From positions 1 to 64,000 of the forward strand of contig UQJY01000002.1 of the NCBI GenBank assembly GCA_900541465.1: DNA of 64,000 nucleotides. The letters run 5' to 3'. The stretch is from an uncultured Fusobacterium sp. GTDB lineage: Bacteria; Fusobacteriota; Fusobacteriia; Fusobacteriales; Fusobacteriaceae. How positions within the stretch are numbered: position 1 is the stretch's first letter; every line of letters starts with the position of its first letter. The position numbers were made by a program, and so were the translations under genes. Of the stretch, positions 1 to 8,584 are shown piece by piece. The notes under the pieces were generated by a model that worked only from the letters and a program-made list of their open reading frames with translations, was not told the origin of the DNA and made no database searches.

Positions 1-28
1 AAAATTCTTTTCAGCACTTTTTGTATGA

Positions 29-60
29 GCTGTTAAAAAATGCAACAGCCCCTTTAATTT
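29..60 (+). terminator. Possible terminator of a gene left of the window
   Basis: GCTGTT (29-34) pairs with AACAGC (44-49), followed by a T-rich tract. It would end a plus-strand gene lying before the window. The stem is short and the T tract is interrupted, so the call is weak. Confidence 0.35.
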
Positions 61-147
61 TCTAATTTAAGAAATTTTAATTTAAAAAGTAAAAAAAATG
101 TGTTATTCTATAAATAATGAATAAGAATGGTACAAGGAGAAATTCCA

Positions 148-861
148 ATGAAAATATCTAAATATAAAATTATAGAGGAAAGTATACTTAGAGATATAAA
201 AGAAAAAAAATACAAATTAGGGGATCAAATTCCTACAGAAGCAGAATTGGGAAGAGATTTTAATGCCAGCAGAATGACTGTAAATAAAGCAATATTATCT
301 TTAGTTTCTAAAGGGTATATAGAAAGAATAGCAGGAAAAGGAAGTTTTGTCAGCGGGCAGTTTATAGAAAAACCTTTAATTAAAAAGCCGAGAAGTTTTA
401 CTGAAGATATGAAATCTATAGGAAGAACAGCTGGAGCAGTCCTTTTAGAATATAAAATTTTAAGAGGGTATGAACTTCCTGAAAAAATTTTAAAAAATCT
501 TCAAGCTGAACCAAATGATTTTATACATTATTTTTCAAGATTGAGAACAGGAGATAATATTATATTTGCTGTAAGCTACGACTATGTTCCATGTAAAACT
601 CTTCCAGTTATAGAGGCTTCAAAACTTGAAGGTTCATTTTTTAAATATGTTGAAGAATCAGGTTTAAAAATAGGAAGTACAGAACTGACAATAACAGCGA
701 CACTTCCAACAGAAGAACAAAAAAAGATATTAAAAATAAATAATGAAGCATTATTAAAAGTTTCTCATATAACAGAGCTTAATGATGGAAAAATTTTAGA
801 GTATATTGATACTTATTATATAGGAAGTATGTATTCATATAAATCTTATATTGCAAAGTAG
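148..861 (+). CDS. GntR/HutC-family transcriptional regulator with UTRA domain
   Basis: A 237-residue DNA-binding regulator. An N-terminal winged helix-turn-helix (about residues 5-70, containing GDQIPTEAELGRDF and the recognition-helix stretch ASRMTVNKAI) is followed by a UTRA effector domain (about 95-235). HutC-type proteins usually repress a nearby metabolic operon and release DNA on binding a sugar phosphate or amino-acid-like ligand; the ligand cannot be told here. An in-frame ATG at 127 exists, but AAGGAGA at 134-140 sits 7 bases before the ATG at 148, so 148 is chosen. The gene stands alone and converges with the DUF218 gene; its target is probably outside the window. Confidence 0.88.
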   Translation: MKISKYKIIEESILRDIKEKKYKLGDQIPTEAELGRDFNASRMTVNKAILSLVSKGYIERIAGKGSFVSGQFIEKPLIKKPRSFTEDMKSIGRTAGAVLLEYKILRGYELPEKILKNLQAEPNDFIHYFSRLRTGDNIIFAVSYDYVPCKTLPVIEASKLEGSFFKYVEESGLKIGSTELTITATLPTEEQKKILKINNEALLKVSHITELNDGKILEYIDTYYIGSMYSYKSYIAK

Positions 862-874
862 TATATTATAAAAT

Positions 875-895
875 GAGGGAGCTTTTGCTCCCCTC
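875..895. terminator. Hairpin between convergent genes
   Basis: GAGGGAGC (875-882), a TTTT loop, then GCTCCCCTC (887-895) forms a stable hairpin where the GntR gene and the minus-strand DUF218 gene meet. It touches the last base of the latter. No clean T run follows, so termination strength is uncertain. Confidence 0.45.
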
Positions 896-1647
896 TAATA
901 TCTTATTTTATAATATACAAGCCCAATATATTCCCAGAAAGCAGAATATAAATCTTTTAAAACTTTAAACTGTGGGACATAAGCAAAGAAATTTTGTTTT
1001 TCAATATGTGCAGTAAAATCACAAGGAGCTGGATAAAAAATAAGTTCAGAATCTTTAAAAACCTCCATGCTTCTTGGCATATGAACAGCAGAAGTGATAA
1101 CTATTCCTGATTTTATATTTTTTTCATTCATAATCCATTTTATATATGTGCTGTTTTCTTTTGTTGTATTGCTTTTTTCCTCAATTAAAATATCTTCTTC
1201 GGGAACTCCAAGAGAAAGAAGTTCTTTTTTATAAACCGAGCTTTCACTTTGTTTGTTCTGAAGAGGACTTCCCCCGCTTATAAATATTTTTTTCGGGCTT
1301 TTGTTATAAAGTTTTGCAGTTTCAAGAATTCTTGGATAAACATTTTTAGCAGGAACATTTCCTCCAACCGTATCAGTTAAAATTCCTCCGCCCAGAAGAA
1401 TATAAACTTCTCCTTTTTCAATATTTTCTTCTGAAATTACAGGATACTTTTTTTCCAGATTTAAAATAATTGGGTCTGCAAAAAATTCACATGAAAAAAG
1501 ATATATTGTTCCGCTTATAAGAAACAATAAAAATCCGCTTCTATATTTTCTGTCTCTTATATTACTTATTCCTATTAGAAAAAGAATTACAATAAAAGGA
1601 ACAGGAGATAAAAGTGAAATTGAAATTAATTTTTGTAAAAAAAACAT
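895..1647 (-). CDS. YdcF/SanA-like DUF218 membrane protein
   Basis: A 250-residue protein with two hydrophobic segments near the N terminus (about 8-27 and 33-52) and then a DUF218 domain (about 75-235), recognised by the early GEVYILLGGG motif and the later ITSAVHMPRS segment. Members such as ElyC, SanA and YdcF are linked to envelope integrity and lipid-carrier or peptidoglycan metabolism, but their biochemistry is poorly defined. It starts 16 bases after the kdsC stop with a GGAGAAA ribosome site, so it is probably co-transcribed with kdsC, which fits an envelope role. No specific substrate can be assigned. Confidence 0.8.
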   Translation of the reverse strand: MFFLQKLISISLLSPVPFIVILFLIGISNIRDRKYRSGFLLFLISGTIYLFSCEFFADPIILNLEKKYPVISEENIEKGEVYILLGGGILTDTVGGNVPAKNVYPRILETAKLYNKSPKKIFISGGSPLQNKQSESSVYKKELLSLGVPEEDILIEEKSNTTKENSTYIKWIMNEKNIKSGIVITSAVHMPRSMEVFKDSELIFYPAPCDFTAHIEKQNFFAYVPQFKVLKDLYSAFWEYIGLVYYKIRY

Positions 1648-1663
1648 TTTTATTTCTCCTTTT

Positions 1664-2170
1664 TTACTGCTCTGTAGCAGTAAAATTTTCTACAATATTT
1701 TTCCAAAGGTTCTGCTCTTTTAAGATTTTTTCTAGGATTTCTCTCACAGCTCCGTATCCGCCGTTTTTAGTTGAAACATAATCTGAAATTTCAATAATTT
1801 CCTGCACTGAATCTTTTGGGCAGGCAGCAAAACCACAAAGTTTCATAGGTTTTAAATCGATTAAATCATCTCCTATGTAAGCAGTTTCTTCAAAAGAAAT
1901 ATTATATTTTTCTAAAATCTTTTTTAAGTCGGCCACTTTATCCCAGCTTCCTTGAACAATTTCTTGAATACCAAGTTCCTTTCCTCTTCTTTCAACAATT
2001 TTAGAAGTTTTTCCAGTAATGATTGCAAATTTTATTCCCTGTTTTATAGACTGGCTTATTACAAGTCCGTCTTTTACATCAAAGGCTTTCATTTCATTCC
2101 CCATATTATCAATATAAAGTTTTCCGTCAGTAAGAGTTCCGTCTACATCAAGAACTACAAGTTTTATCAT
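1664..2170 (-). CDS. kdsC: 3-deoxy-D-manno-octulosonate 8-phosphate phosphatase
   Basis: A 168-residue HAD-superfamily phosphatase of the KdsC type, which removes phosphate from KDO 8-phosphate to give KDO for the LPS inner core. The DVDGTLTDG motif (residues 8-16) carries the two catalytic aspartates; ITGKTS and GDDLIDLKPM are the later HAD motifs. Length matches the cap-less tetrameric KdsC family. A longer reading from 2185 is possible, but its ATG is part of the ATGGAGG ribosome site that serves the ATG at 2170. KDO chemistry also appears at kdsD (18.3 kb), so the organism makes LPS. Confidence 0.92.
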   Translation of the reverse strand: MIKLVVLDVDGTLTDGKLYIDNMGNEMKAFDVKDGLVISQSIKQGIKFAIITGKTSKIVERRGKELGIQEIVQGSWDKVADLKKILEKYNISFEETAYIGDDLIDLKPMKLCGFAACPKDSVQEIIEISDYVSTKNGGYGAVREILEKILKEQNLWKNIVENFTATEQ

Positions 2171-2240
2171 AAAAATTTCCTCCATTTAAAAAATACTTTT
2201 TACAAAATCATATCATAATTTTAAAAAATATAGAAATATA

Positions 2241-2396
2241 AAAAATAAAATTTTATACCGTGAAAAAGATTTTCTATTTACTTTGCTCACTTCACTAAAA
2301 ATGACAAACTCACTTTGTTCAGACATATCATTTTTTAGCGTTCAGCTCACTTCGTAAATTATGAAAATTTTTTCAATCTCCTAAAATTTTATTTTT
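2241..2396. repeat. Nested inverted-repeat element, MITE-like
   Basis: This non-coding stretch is bounded by a perfect 15-bp inverted repeat (AAAAATAAAATTTTA at 2241-2255; its complement at 2382-2396). Inside it lie further paired arms: GAAAAAGATTTTC with GAAAATTTTTTC, ATTTAC with GTAAAT, and CTAAAAATGA with TCATTTTTTAG. Three copies of CTCACTT occur in direct orientation in the centre. The whole could fold into one long imperfect hairpin. It may be a non-autonomous mobile element or a structural repeat; no transposase is nearby. Confidence 0.5.
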
Positions 2397-2476
2397 ATAA
2401 TTAAAAAAGAATATTCTCTCTTCCAAAACTACGTGGTTGATAAAAAAATTTTTATGTAAAAAAATAAAATATAATA

Positions 2477-2485
2477 TGATATAAT
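2477..2485 (+). promoter_or_regulatory. Extended -10 promoter for the cob operon
   Basis: TGATATAAT is a consensus extended -10 (TGn-TATAAT at 2477-2485) about 45 bases before cobU. The -35 region is poor. No cobalamin-riboswitch motif is visible between this site and cobU. Confidence 0.5.
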
Positions 2486-2531
2486 TATTCATAGAAACAT
2501 CTGTAATGCAGAACAGAAAGGGGGGATTATT

Positions 2532-3092
2532 TTGGGAAAGATAATCTACATAACAGGAGGAGCAAGAAGCGGGAAAAGTTCTTTTGCTGAAAACCTTATT
2601 AAAGAACGTTACAACAGCAAAATATATCTTGCAACAGCAATTCCTTTTGACGATGAAATGAAAGATAGAATTGAAAAACATAAAAAGCAGAGAGGAAGAA
2701 ACTGGAAGACAATAGAAAATTATAAAAATCTTTCTGGAATTTTAAAAAATCACATAGAGGGGTATGATGTAATTCTTCTTGACTGTATAACTAATATGGT
2801 GACAAACCTTATGATAATGGAAAATGAATATGACTGGGATAAAATTTCCATGAAAGAGGTTGATACAATAAGAGAAAAAATTATTGATGAAATAAATTCT
2901 CTGATTGAATTTATAAAAGAAAATGATATTGATATGGTTGCTGTTTCAAATGAAGTGGGACTTGGGCTTGTGCCTGCTAATCCTCTTGGAAGACATTTCA
3001 GAGATATCGGCGGAAAAATAAATCAGATAATGGGAGAGGCATCAGAAGAGGCTTATCTTGTTGTTTCAGGTTTAAATATAAAACTTAAATAA
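2532..3092 (+). CDS. cobU: Adenosylcobinamide kinase / adenosylcobinamide-phosphate guanylyltransferase
   Basis: A 186-residue bifunctional enzyme that phosphorylates adenosylcobinamide and then adds GMP, giving the GDP-activated corrin ring. The P-loop GGARSGKSSF near residue 9 and the late VSNEVGLGLVPANPLGR motif are typical of CobU, and length matches. The start is a TTG at 2532 preceded by an AAAGGGGGG ribosome site; no ATG fits. It begins a tight four-gene cluster (cobU, cobS, cobC, cobT; gaps of 11-21 bases) that makes and attaches the lower nucleotide loop of B12. No ring-building genes are present, so this part of the cluster serves salvage or the late pathway. Confidence 0.93.
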   Translation: MGKIIYITGGARSGKSSFAENLIKERYNSKIYLATAIPFDDEMKDRIEKHKKQRGRNWKTIENYKNLSGILKNHIEGYDVILLDCITNMVTNLMIMENEYDWDKISMKEVDTIREKIIDEINSLIEFIKENDIDMVAVSNEVGLGLVPANPLGRHFRDIGGKINQIMGEASEEAYLVVSGLNIKLK

Positions 3093-3113
3093 TTTTGGAG
3101 GTTTTTTTATTTT

Positions 3114-3944
3114 ATGAAAGGGTTGATTTTACTTTTTAAATTTATGACAAGACTGCCTATTCCTGTAAATCCTGAATTTGATTCAAAAGAACTTGGAAAA
3201 AGCATGAAATTATTTCCTGTTGTTGGAATAGCTGCAGGGCTTGTTTTATATGTGGTGTATTTTTTAGGAGCAAAATTTATTTTATCTTCGTATCTTTTGG
3301 CTGCTGTAGTTGTTCTTGCAGAAGTTGTTCTTACAGGGGGGCTTCATCTTGACGGCTTGGCAGATACTTTTGACGGAATTTTCAGCTATAGAAGTAAACA
3401 GAAAATGCTTGAGATAATGAAAGACTCAAGACTTGGAACAAATGGAGGAATTGCTCTTATTCTTTATTTTGTTTTAAAGATTTTCCTTTTAGCCGGAATA
3501 ATGGATGCAGGTTTAGGAGCTGCCGGAAGATTTTTAGGGCTTAAAGATACAGCAGGTGCTGTAATCTTAATCACTCCTGTGCTTGCAAGAATAAATCCTG
3601 TTTTAAACTGTGCATTTTCACCTTATGCAAGAGCATCAGGAAGTGCAAAAGATTTTGTAGACTGTACAGATAAAAGCGGAGTTTTAATTGCAGCAGCAAC
3701 AGGACTTTTATTTTCTGCAGTTGTCGGGTGTGGAATTTTAGGAAATTTAAATCCTCTTCACCTTGTTAATATAACAGCAGTAACTATGGTTCTTGGATTA
3801 TATTTTTCAAAACTTATGGAAAGAAAAATTGGAGGAATTACAGGGGATACATTGGGAGCAATTTTAGAGCTTTCAGAAATTATAATTCTTTTTGGATTTT
3901 ATTTTTCTGTAGTATCATCAATAGGAGCAAAATTTTCAATATAG
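3114..3944 (+). CDS. cobS: Adenosylcobinamide-GDP ribazoletransferase (cobalamin synthase)
   Basis: A 276-residue integral membrane enzyme that joins adenosylcobinamide-GDP to alpha-ribazole (phosphate), closing the nucleotide loop. Early FMTRLPIPVNPEF and the GGLHLDGLADTFDG motif, with its acidic metal-binding residues, are CobS hallmarks; several hydrophobic segments follow. GGAGG lies about 10 bases before the ATG. Second gene of the cob cluster, 21 bases after cobU. Confidence 0.92.
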   Translation: MKGLILLFKFMTRLPIPVNPEFDSKELGKSMKLFPVVGIAAGLVLYVVYFLGAKFILSSYLLAAVVVLAEVVLTGGLHLDGLADTFDGIFSYRSKQKMLEIMKDSRLGTNGGIALILYFVLKIFLLAGIMDAGLGAAGRFLGLKDTAGAVILITPVLARINPVLNCAFSPYARASGSAKDFVDCTDKSGVLIAAATGLLFSAVVGCGILGNLNPLHLVNITAVTMVLGLYFSKLMERKIGGITGDTLGAILELSEIIILFGFYFSVVSSIGAKFSI

Positions 3945-3965
3945 GAAATCTGTAAGGGGGATTTT

Positions 3966-4556
3966 ATGGGAAAACTTATTTTAATAAGACATGGTCAGAC
4001 AGATATGAACAAAGACCAGCTGTATTATGGAAGACTTGACGTTCCTATTAACGAGACTGGGAAAGAGCAGGCAGAAAATACCCGTAAAAATCTTGTTGAA
4101 CTTGAAATAGATTATGACAAAATTTATTCCAGTCCAATGAAAAGAGCTTATGAAACAGCAGAAATTGTAAATTATAAAAATCTTGAAATAGAAAAAGATG
4201 ATGAGCTTAGGGAAATGGATTTTGGAATTTTTGAAGGATTAAGTTACAAAGAAATTATAAAAAAATATCCGGAAGAAATGGAAAAATTAAAAAAAGACTG
4301 GAAAACATATTCTTATGTAACAGGGGAAAATCCTTTTATGCTTCAAAAAAGGGCTTTAAAATTTTTAGAAAAAATTGATAAAAATAAAAATAATATGGTT
4401 GTTACTCATTGGGGAATTATATGTACTCTTTTAAGTTTTCTTTTTTCAAGTGAACTTGAGGGGTATTGGAAATATCAAGTAAAAAACGGTGGAATAGTGA
4501 TAATCGAATTTGCAGACGGTTATCCAATTCTCTGCGGTTTTAATGTTGGGAGATAG
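3966..4556 (+). CDS. cobC: Histidine phosphatase, probable alpha-ribazole phosphatase
   Basis: A 196-residue phosphoglycerate-mutase-like phosphatase. RHGQT (residues 8-12) holds the phospho-accepting histidine, REMDFGIFEG the conserved acidic stretch, and VTHWG the second catalytic histidine. The family alone does not define substrate, but the position between cobS and cobT points to removal of the phosphate from alpha-ribazole 5'-phosphate or from cobalamin phosphate. Spacing (21 bases before, 11 after) supports a single transcript. Confidence 0.87.
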   Translation: MGKLILIRHGQTDMNKDQLYYGRLDVPINETGKEQAENTRKNLVELEIDYDKIYSSPMKRAYETAEIVNYKNLEIEKDDELREMDFGIFEGLSYKEIIKKYPEEMEKLKKDWKTYSYVTGENPFMLQKRALKFLEKIDKNKNNMVVTHWGIICTLLSFLFSSELEGYWKYQVKNGGIVIIEFADGYPILCGFNVGR

Positions 4557-4567
4557 GCAGGGATTTT

Positions 4568-5626
4568 ATGAAAAGATTGGAAGAAAGTCTTAAGGAGATA
4601 ACAGTTTTAAACAAAAATTCCATTAATAAATGCCAGAAAGTATGGGATTCAAAAATGAAGCCAGCAGGAAGTTTAGGTGTAATGGAAGATATTGTTTTAA
4701 AAATTGCCGGTATCTTTGAAGATTCTTTTGAAAATATAAAAACAAAAGGCTGTCACATTGTGGCTGCTGCAGACAACGGGGTTACAGATGAAGGAGTTTC
4801 TTCATGTCCGGTTGAATACACAAGAATTGTTGCAGAAGCAATGCTTAATAAAACTGCTGCAATAGGAATTATGTGCAGTAATTTAGGGATAGATTTAAAA
4901 GTTGTGGATACAGGAATAAAAAATGAAATTCCGAGAAAATATCCTAATCTTTATGAAATGAAAGTGATGAACGGAACAGAAAATTTTTATAAAAATCCTG
5001 CAATGACAATGGAACAAGCTGTTGAAACTATAGAAAATGGAATCTTGTTTATAGAAGAATTAGAAGAAGATTATGATATATTTTCAACAGGTGAAATGGG
5101 AATAGGAAACACAACAACAAGCTCTGCCATTTTATACTCTCTTACAAAATCAAGTATAGAAGATGTTGTAGGAAGAGGGGGCGGGCTTTCTGATGAAAGC
5201 TTTATGAAAAAGAAAAAAGTTATTTTTGAAAGCTGTGTAAAATATAATACATTTCAGCTTGATACTTTAGAAATTTTAGCTGATGTAGGAGGTCTTGATA
5301 TAGCTTTTCTTACAGGGCTTTATATCGGGGCAGCAAAATGCAGAAAACTTATTCTTGTTGATGGATTTATTTCAGGAGTTGCAGCACTTGCAGCATGCAA
5401 GTTAAATCCTCTTATAAAAGATTATATTCTTGTGACACATTTAAGTGAAGAGCCTGGAATGAAAATTATTATAAGAGAGCTTGGAGCAAAACCTTTCCTT
5501 GATATGAATTTGAGACTTGGGGAAGGAACAGGGGCTGTGCTTACATATCCAATAATAAAATCAGCAATGGAAATTTATAAAAATATGAAAACACCAGAGG
5601 AAGTATATAAACTTTTTGCCGAATAA
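4568..5626 (+). CDS. cobT: Nicotinate-nucleotide-dimethylbenzimidazole phosphoribosyltransferase
   Basis: A 352-residue cytoplasmic enzyme that transfers ribose phosphate from nicotinate mononucleotide to the lower-ligand base, making alpha-ribazole phosphate. KPAGSLGVMED near the N terminus, GEMGIGNTTTSSA in the middle, and GEGTGAVLTYPI near the C terminus (with the catalytic glutamate region) are characteristic, and length is standard. Last gene of the cob cluster. Its product supports the B12-dependent methionine synthase at 36.4 kb. Confidence 0.93.
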   Translation: MKRLEESLKEITVLNKNSINKCQKVWDSKMKPAGSLGVMEDIVLKIAGIFEDSFENIKTKGCHIVAAADNGVTDEGVSSCPVEYTRIVAEAMLNKTAAIGIMCSNLGIDLKVVDTGIKNEIPRKYPNLYEMKVMNGTENFYKNPAMTMEQAVETIENGILFIEELEEDYDIFSTGEMGIGNTTTSSAILYSLTKSSIEDVVGRGGGLSDESFMKKKKVIFESCVKYNTFQLDTLEILADVGGLDIAFLTGLYIGAAKCRKLILVDGFISGVAALAACKLNPLIKDYILVTHLSEEPGMKIIIRELGAKPFLDMNLRLGEGTGAVLTYPIIKSAMEIYKNMKTPEEVYKLFAE

Positions 5627-5663
5627 TTTTAGTTTGCGAAAAAAGAGAAGCAGGAGGGAGAAG

Positions 5664-6341
5664 ATGGAAAAAGATTATCTGGGACATAGAAAAAGGCTTC
5701 GTGAAAGATATGTCAAAAATGGTTATGAAGCTCTTCAAGATTATGAAATCATTGAACTTCTCCTTACTTTTGTAAAGCAGAGGGTGGATACCAAGCCCCT
5801 TGCAAAACAGCTTATAAAAAAATATGGAACTATTGAAGAAATTTTAAAAGCAGATATAAAAGATTTAAAAGAAACAGAGGGAGTAGGTGATATAACAGCA
5901 GTTTTTCTTAATTTTATAGGAGATATTGCCGCCTGTTCTTTTAAAGATAAAGCAGAAAAACAAAAAATTTCTTTTAAAAATAAAAATCAGCTTATATCAT
6001 ACTTAAGAAATGATATAGGTTTTTCAAAAAATGAAGAATTTAAGGTCTTGTTTTTAAATTCTGTAAATGAGATAATAGAAACTGAGATTCTTTTTACCGG
6101 GACAATAGATAAAAGTGCAGTGTATCCGAGAAAAATTCTTGAAAGAGCTTTGTATCATAATGCAAGATCTATTGTTTTTGTACATAATCACCCTTCTGGA
6201 AATGTTTCTCCTTCACAAAAGGATATTGAGCTTACAGAAGAGATGAAAAAATTTTTCAAAATTGTAGATATAAATGTTTTGGATCATATAATAATAACAA
6301 AAAATTCTCACTTCAGTTTCTTGGAAGAGGGAATTATTTAA
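5664..6341 (+). CDS. radC: RadC-family JAB-domain protein (UPF0758)
   Basis: A 226-residue protein with an N-terminal helix-hairpin-helix-like region (about 15-95) and a C-terminal JAB1/MPN metalloprotease-like domain with the zinc motif HNHPSG followed by SQKDIELT. Despite the name, a DNA-repair role has not been confirmed; related proteins occur with mobile elements and competence genes. A reading from 5616 would overlap cobT, but GGAGGGAG at 5653-5660 fits the ATG at 5664. It probably lies at the head of a run with the next two genes (gaps 19 and 3 bases). Confidence 0.87.
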   Translation: MEKDYLGHRKRLRERYVKNGYEALQDYEIIELLLTFVKQRVDTKPLAKQLIKKYGTIEEILKADIKDLKETEGVGDITAVFLNFIGDIAACSFKDKAEKQKISFKNKNQLISYLRNDIGFSKNEEFKVLFLNSVNEIIETEILFTGTIDKSAVYPRKILERALYHNARSIVFVHNHPSGNVSPSQKDIELTEEMKKFFKIVDINVLDHIIITKNSHFSFLEEGII

Positions 6342-6360
6342 AATAAATTGGAGGACTTTA

Positions 6361-7314
6361 ATGACTGAAGAGATAAAAGAGATCAGTGAAGTTGAAATAG
6401 AAATAAATGAAATCACAGAAGAACCGAGAGAAGAGCAGTTTTATACAGTTCTTGGTGTAATGTTTGACATCACAAAAAAAAGATATTATTTTGAAGTTGT
6501 GGATAAAGACGAGGTTTATAAAAAAGGAGATAAAGTTATAGTTGATACAATAAGAGGGCAGGAGATAGGAATTGTTTACAATCTTCCTATAACTCTTTCT
6601 GAAAAATATCTTGTTCTTCCTTTAAAACCAGTTATAAAAAAAGCAAATGAAGAAGAAATAAAAAGATACGAAGATTTAAGACGTGAAGCTGGAGAAGCTC
6701 AAAAAATATGTAAAGAAAAAATTGAAAAGCACAATCTTCCAATGAAACTTGTAAATACAGAATATACTTTTGATAAAACAAAACTTATTTTCTATTTTAC
6801 AGCAGAGGGAAGAATAGATTTTAGAGAGCTTGTAAAAGATCTTGCAAATATTTTTAAACTTAGAATAGAACTTAGACAGATAGGTGTAAGAGATGAAGCC
6901 AGAATTTTAGGAGATATAGGTGTGTGCGGAAAAGAACTTTGCTGCAGAACATTTATAAATAAATTTAATTCTGTTTCAATAAAAATGGCAAGAGACCAAG
7001 GGCTTGTAATAAATCCGTCAAAAATTTCTGGTGTATGCGGAAGACTTCTTTGCTGTATAAATTATGAATATGCACAATATGAAGAAGCTCTTAAAAACTT
7101 CCCTGCAATAAATCAGAATGTAGGAACAGAAAAAGGAGAGGGAAAAGTTGCAAGTATAAGCCCTCTTAACGGATTCTTATATGTTGATGTTCCAAAACTT
7201 GGAATTACTAAATTCAACATTGAAGAGATTAAATTTAACAGAAAAGAAGCTAAAAAATTGAAGAGCGAAACAACAGAAGAGGAAAGAGCTCATAAGGATT
7301 TGGAAAAAGAGTAA
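6361..7314 (+). CDS. PSP1/RicT (YaaT)-like protein
   Basis: A 317-residue cytoplasmic protein with the PSP1 C-terminal domain (about 25-250). Two Cys-rich motifs, GVCGKELCCRTF and GVCGRLLCCINYEY, match those of RicT (YaaT), which with RicA and RicF carries 4Fe-4S clusters and affects RNase Y-dependent RNA processing in Bacillus. Whether RicA and RicF partners exist cannot be seen here. The N-terminal 20 residues and the C terminus are highly charged. GGAGG lies 9 bases upstream, and the next gene starts 3 bases after the stop. Confidence 0.85.
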   Translation: MTEEIKEISEVEIEINEITEEPREEQFYTVLGVMFDITKKRYYFEVVDKDEVYKKGDKVIVDTIRGQEIGIVYNLPITLSEKYLVLPLKPVIKKANEEEIKRYEDLRREAGEAQKICKEKIEKHNLPMKLVNTEYTFDKTKLIFYFTAEGRIDFRELVKDLANIFKLRIELRQIGVRDEARILGDIGVCGKELCCRTFINKFNSVSIKMARDQGLVINPSKISGVCGRLLCCINYEYAQYEEALKNFPAINQNVGTEKGEGKVASISPLNGFLYVDVPKLGITKFNIEEIKFNRKEAKKLKSETTEEERAHKDLEKE

Positions 7315-7317
7315 GAT

Positions 7318-7995
7318 ATGAAAGAAAATTGTGATATAACTCTTCTTGAAAATGGTTTAAAAATATATCAGTTAAAAGAGGGATTCAGGTTTTCTGTAGA
7401 TCCTGTTATTCTTGTGGATTTTTTTGAAGGAAATCCCAAAGGAAAAATTTTAGATATAGGGAGCGGCTGCGGGATAATTCCTATTCTCCTTGCAGAAAAA
7501 AAGGGAATGGAAAATATTTTTGGAGTTGAGATACAAAAAAGTTCTGCTGAAATTTTTGAAAAAAATATTCTGGAAAATAATCTTTCAGATAAAATTACAG
7601 TTTTAAACTGTGATGTAAAAGATTTAGATTTCGGCAACACTTTTGATTATATAATTTCAAACCCTCCTTATATGGCTGTCGACGGGAAAAAAATATCTGA
7701 AAATGAAAATAAGAAAATAGCAAGGCATGAAATATGTCTGGATTTAAAAAAACTTATTGAAAACAGTAGAAGACTTTTAAAACCCAGAGGAGAATTTTTT
7801 CTTGTCCATAGAAGCCACAGATTTTTAGAAATTTGTAAAATTCTTGAAGAAAATAAATTTTCTGTAAAAAGAGTTCGTTTTACTTATTTTGACAGAGAAA
7901 AAGATTCAAGTTTAGTTCTTATTCAGGCTTCAAAAGGACGGAGACACGTTCTTAAAATAGAAAATCCTCTTTTTCTTGAAGAAAAAGGATATTAA
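7318..7995 (+). CDS. tRNA1(Val) A37 N6-methyltransferase-like protein
   Basis: A 225-residue SAM-dependent methyltransferase. DIGSGCGIIPIL (about residues 43-54) is the SAM-binding motif I, and NPPYMAVDGKK contains the NPPY motif of N6-adenine methyltransferases. Length and motif order match the TrmN6/YfiC family, which methylates A37 of tRNA1(Val). The start lies directly after the PSP1 gene, so the two are probably translationally coupled. The exact tRNA target is inferred from family membership. Confidence 0.83.
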   Translation: MKENCDITLLENGLKIYQLKEGFRFSVDPVILVDFFEGNPKGKILDIGSGCGIIPILLAEKKGMENIFGVEIQKSSAEIFEKNILENNLSDKITVLNCDVKDLDFGNTFDYIISNPPYMAVDGKKISENENKKIARHEICLDLKKLIENSRRLLKPRGEFFLVHRSHRFLEICKILEENKFSVKRVRFTYFDREKDSSLVLIQASKGRRHVLKIENPLFLEEKGY

Positions 7996-7999
7996 CTAC

Positions 8000-8027
8000 T
8001 TGAAAATAAATATTTTTATAGTATAAT
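8000..8027 (+). promoter_or_regulatory. Sigma-A promoter for the ankyrin gene
   Basis: TTGAAA (8000-8005), a 16-base spacer and TATAAT (8022-8027). It lies about 75 bases before the start codon. Confidence 0.75.
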
Positions 8028-8102
8028 AGAGTGTGAAAACAAAAAATTAAAATTAAATTAAAAACAGATAAAATTTATAAGAAAGGAAGAACTTAATTAG
8101 GG

Positions 8103-8477
8103 GTGACAATGGAACTTTTAACGTTTTTAGAAAACGACGATCTCGAAAACTTTAACGAGAATATGAGTATCAGTGCGGTAGAGGAGAAAGACAGCAAAGG
8201 ATTTACAATTCTTCATCTTGCTGTTCAAAGAGAAAAATATGATTTTGTGGACGCTTTAATGTATTATGGAGCAGATCCGAATGTTGAAAACAAAAATCAT
8301 GAAACACCTTTGCATATTGCGGCAAAACAGGATTCAGATGAAATTTTCAAACTGTTGTGGGATTATGGAGCAGATCTTGATCAGGAAAACTATAAAGGAC
8401 AGACTCCAAAGGATATTGCTGAAGCAAGCCACAGCAAAAAAGTGTTAAGAGTTATTGAAGAAATAGAAGAAGATTAA
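8103..8477 (+). CDS. Small ankyrin-repeat protein
   Basis: A 124-residue protein with no signal peptide. About three ankyrin repeats fill residues 28-115: GFTILHLAVQREKYDFVDAL, the ETPLHIAAKQ repeat, and GQTPKDIAEAS, with YGADPN and YGADLD turns. Ankyrin repeats mediate protein-protein contacts; the partner is unknown. The start may be GTG 8103 or ATG 8109; AAGGAAG at 8083-8089 fits the GTG better. The gene has its own promoter and terminator, so it is a monocistronic unit between trmN6-like and uvrB. Confidence 0.82.
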   Translation: MTMELLTFLENDDLENFNENMSISAVEEKDSKGFTILHLAVQREKYDFVDALMYYGADPNVENKNHETPLHIAAKQDSDEIFKLLWDYGADLDQENYKGQTPKDIAEASHSKKVLRVIEEIEED

Positions 8478-8485
8478 TTATTAAT

Positions 8486-8527
8486 GAGACTGTTGCAGGT
8501 TTATTTACAACAGTCTCTTATTTTTTT
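8486..8527 (+). terminator. Rho-independent terminator after the ankyrin gene
   Basis: GAGACTGTTG (8486-8495) pairs perfectly with CAACAGTCTC (8508-8517), followed by a T-rich run. Confidence 0.9.
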
Positions 8528-8535
8528 AAATAGTT

Positions 8536-8564
8536 TTGCACTTATATATAAAATCATATACAAT
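8536..8564 (+). promoter_or_regulatory. Sigma-A promoter for uvrB
   Basis: TTGCAC (8536-8541), 17-base spacer, TACAAT (8559-8564). Transcription would begin near 8571, so an upstream ATG at 8567 cannot be used and the leader is very short. Confidence 0.8.
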
Positions 8565-8584
8565 ATATGAGAGGTGATTATAAA

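Noticed and set aside
2397..2531. Cobalamin riboswitch before cobU
   Set aside because: No B12-box or conserved aptamer core could be found; only an extended -10 promoter and AT-rich sequence.
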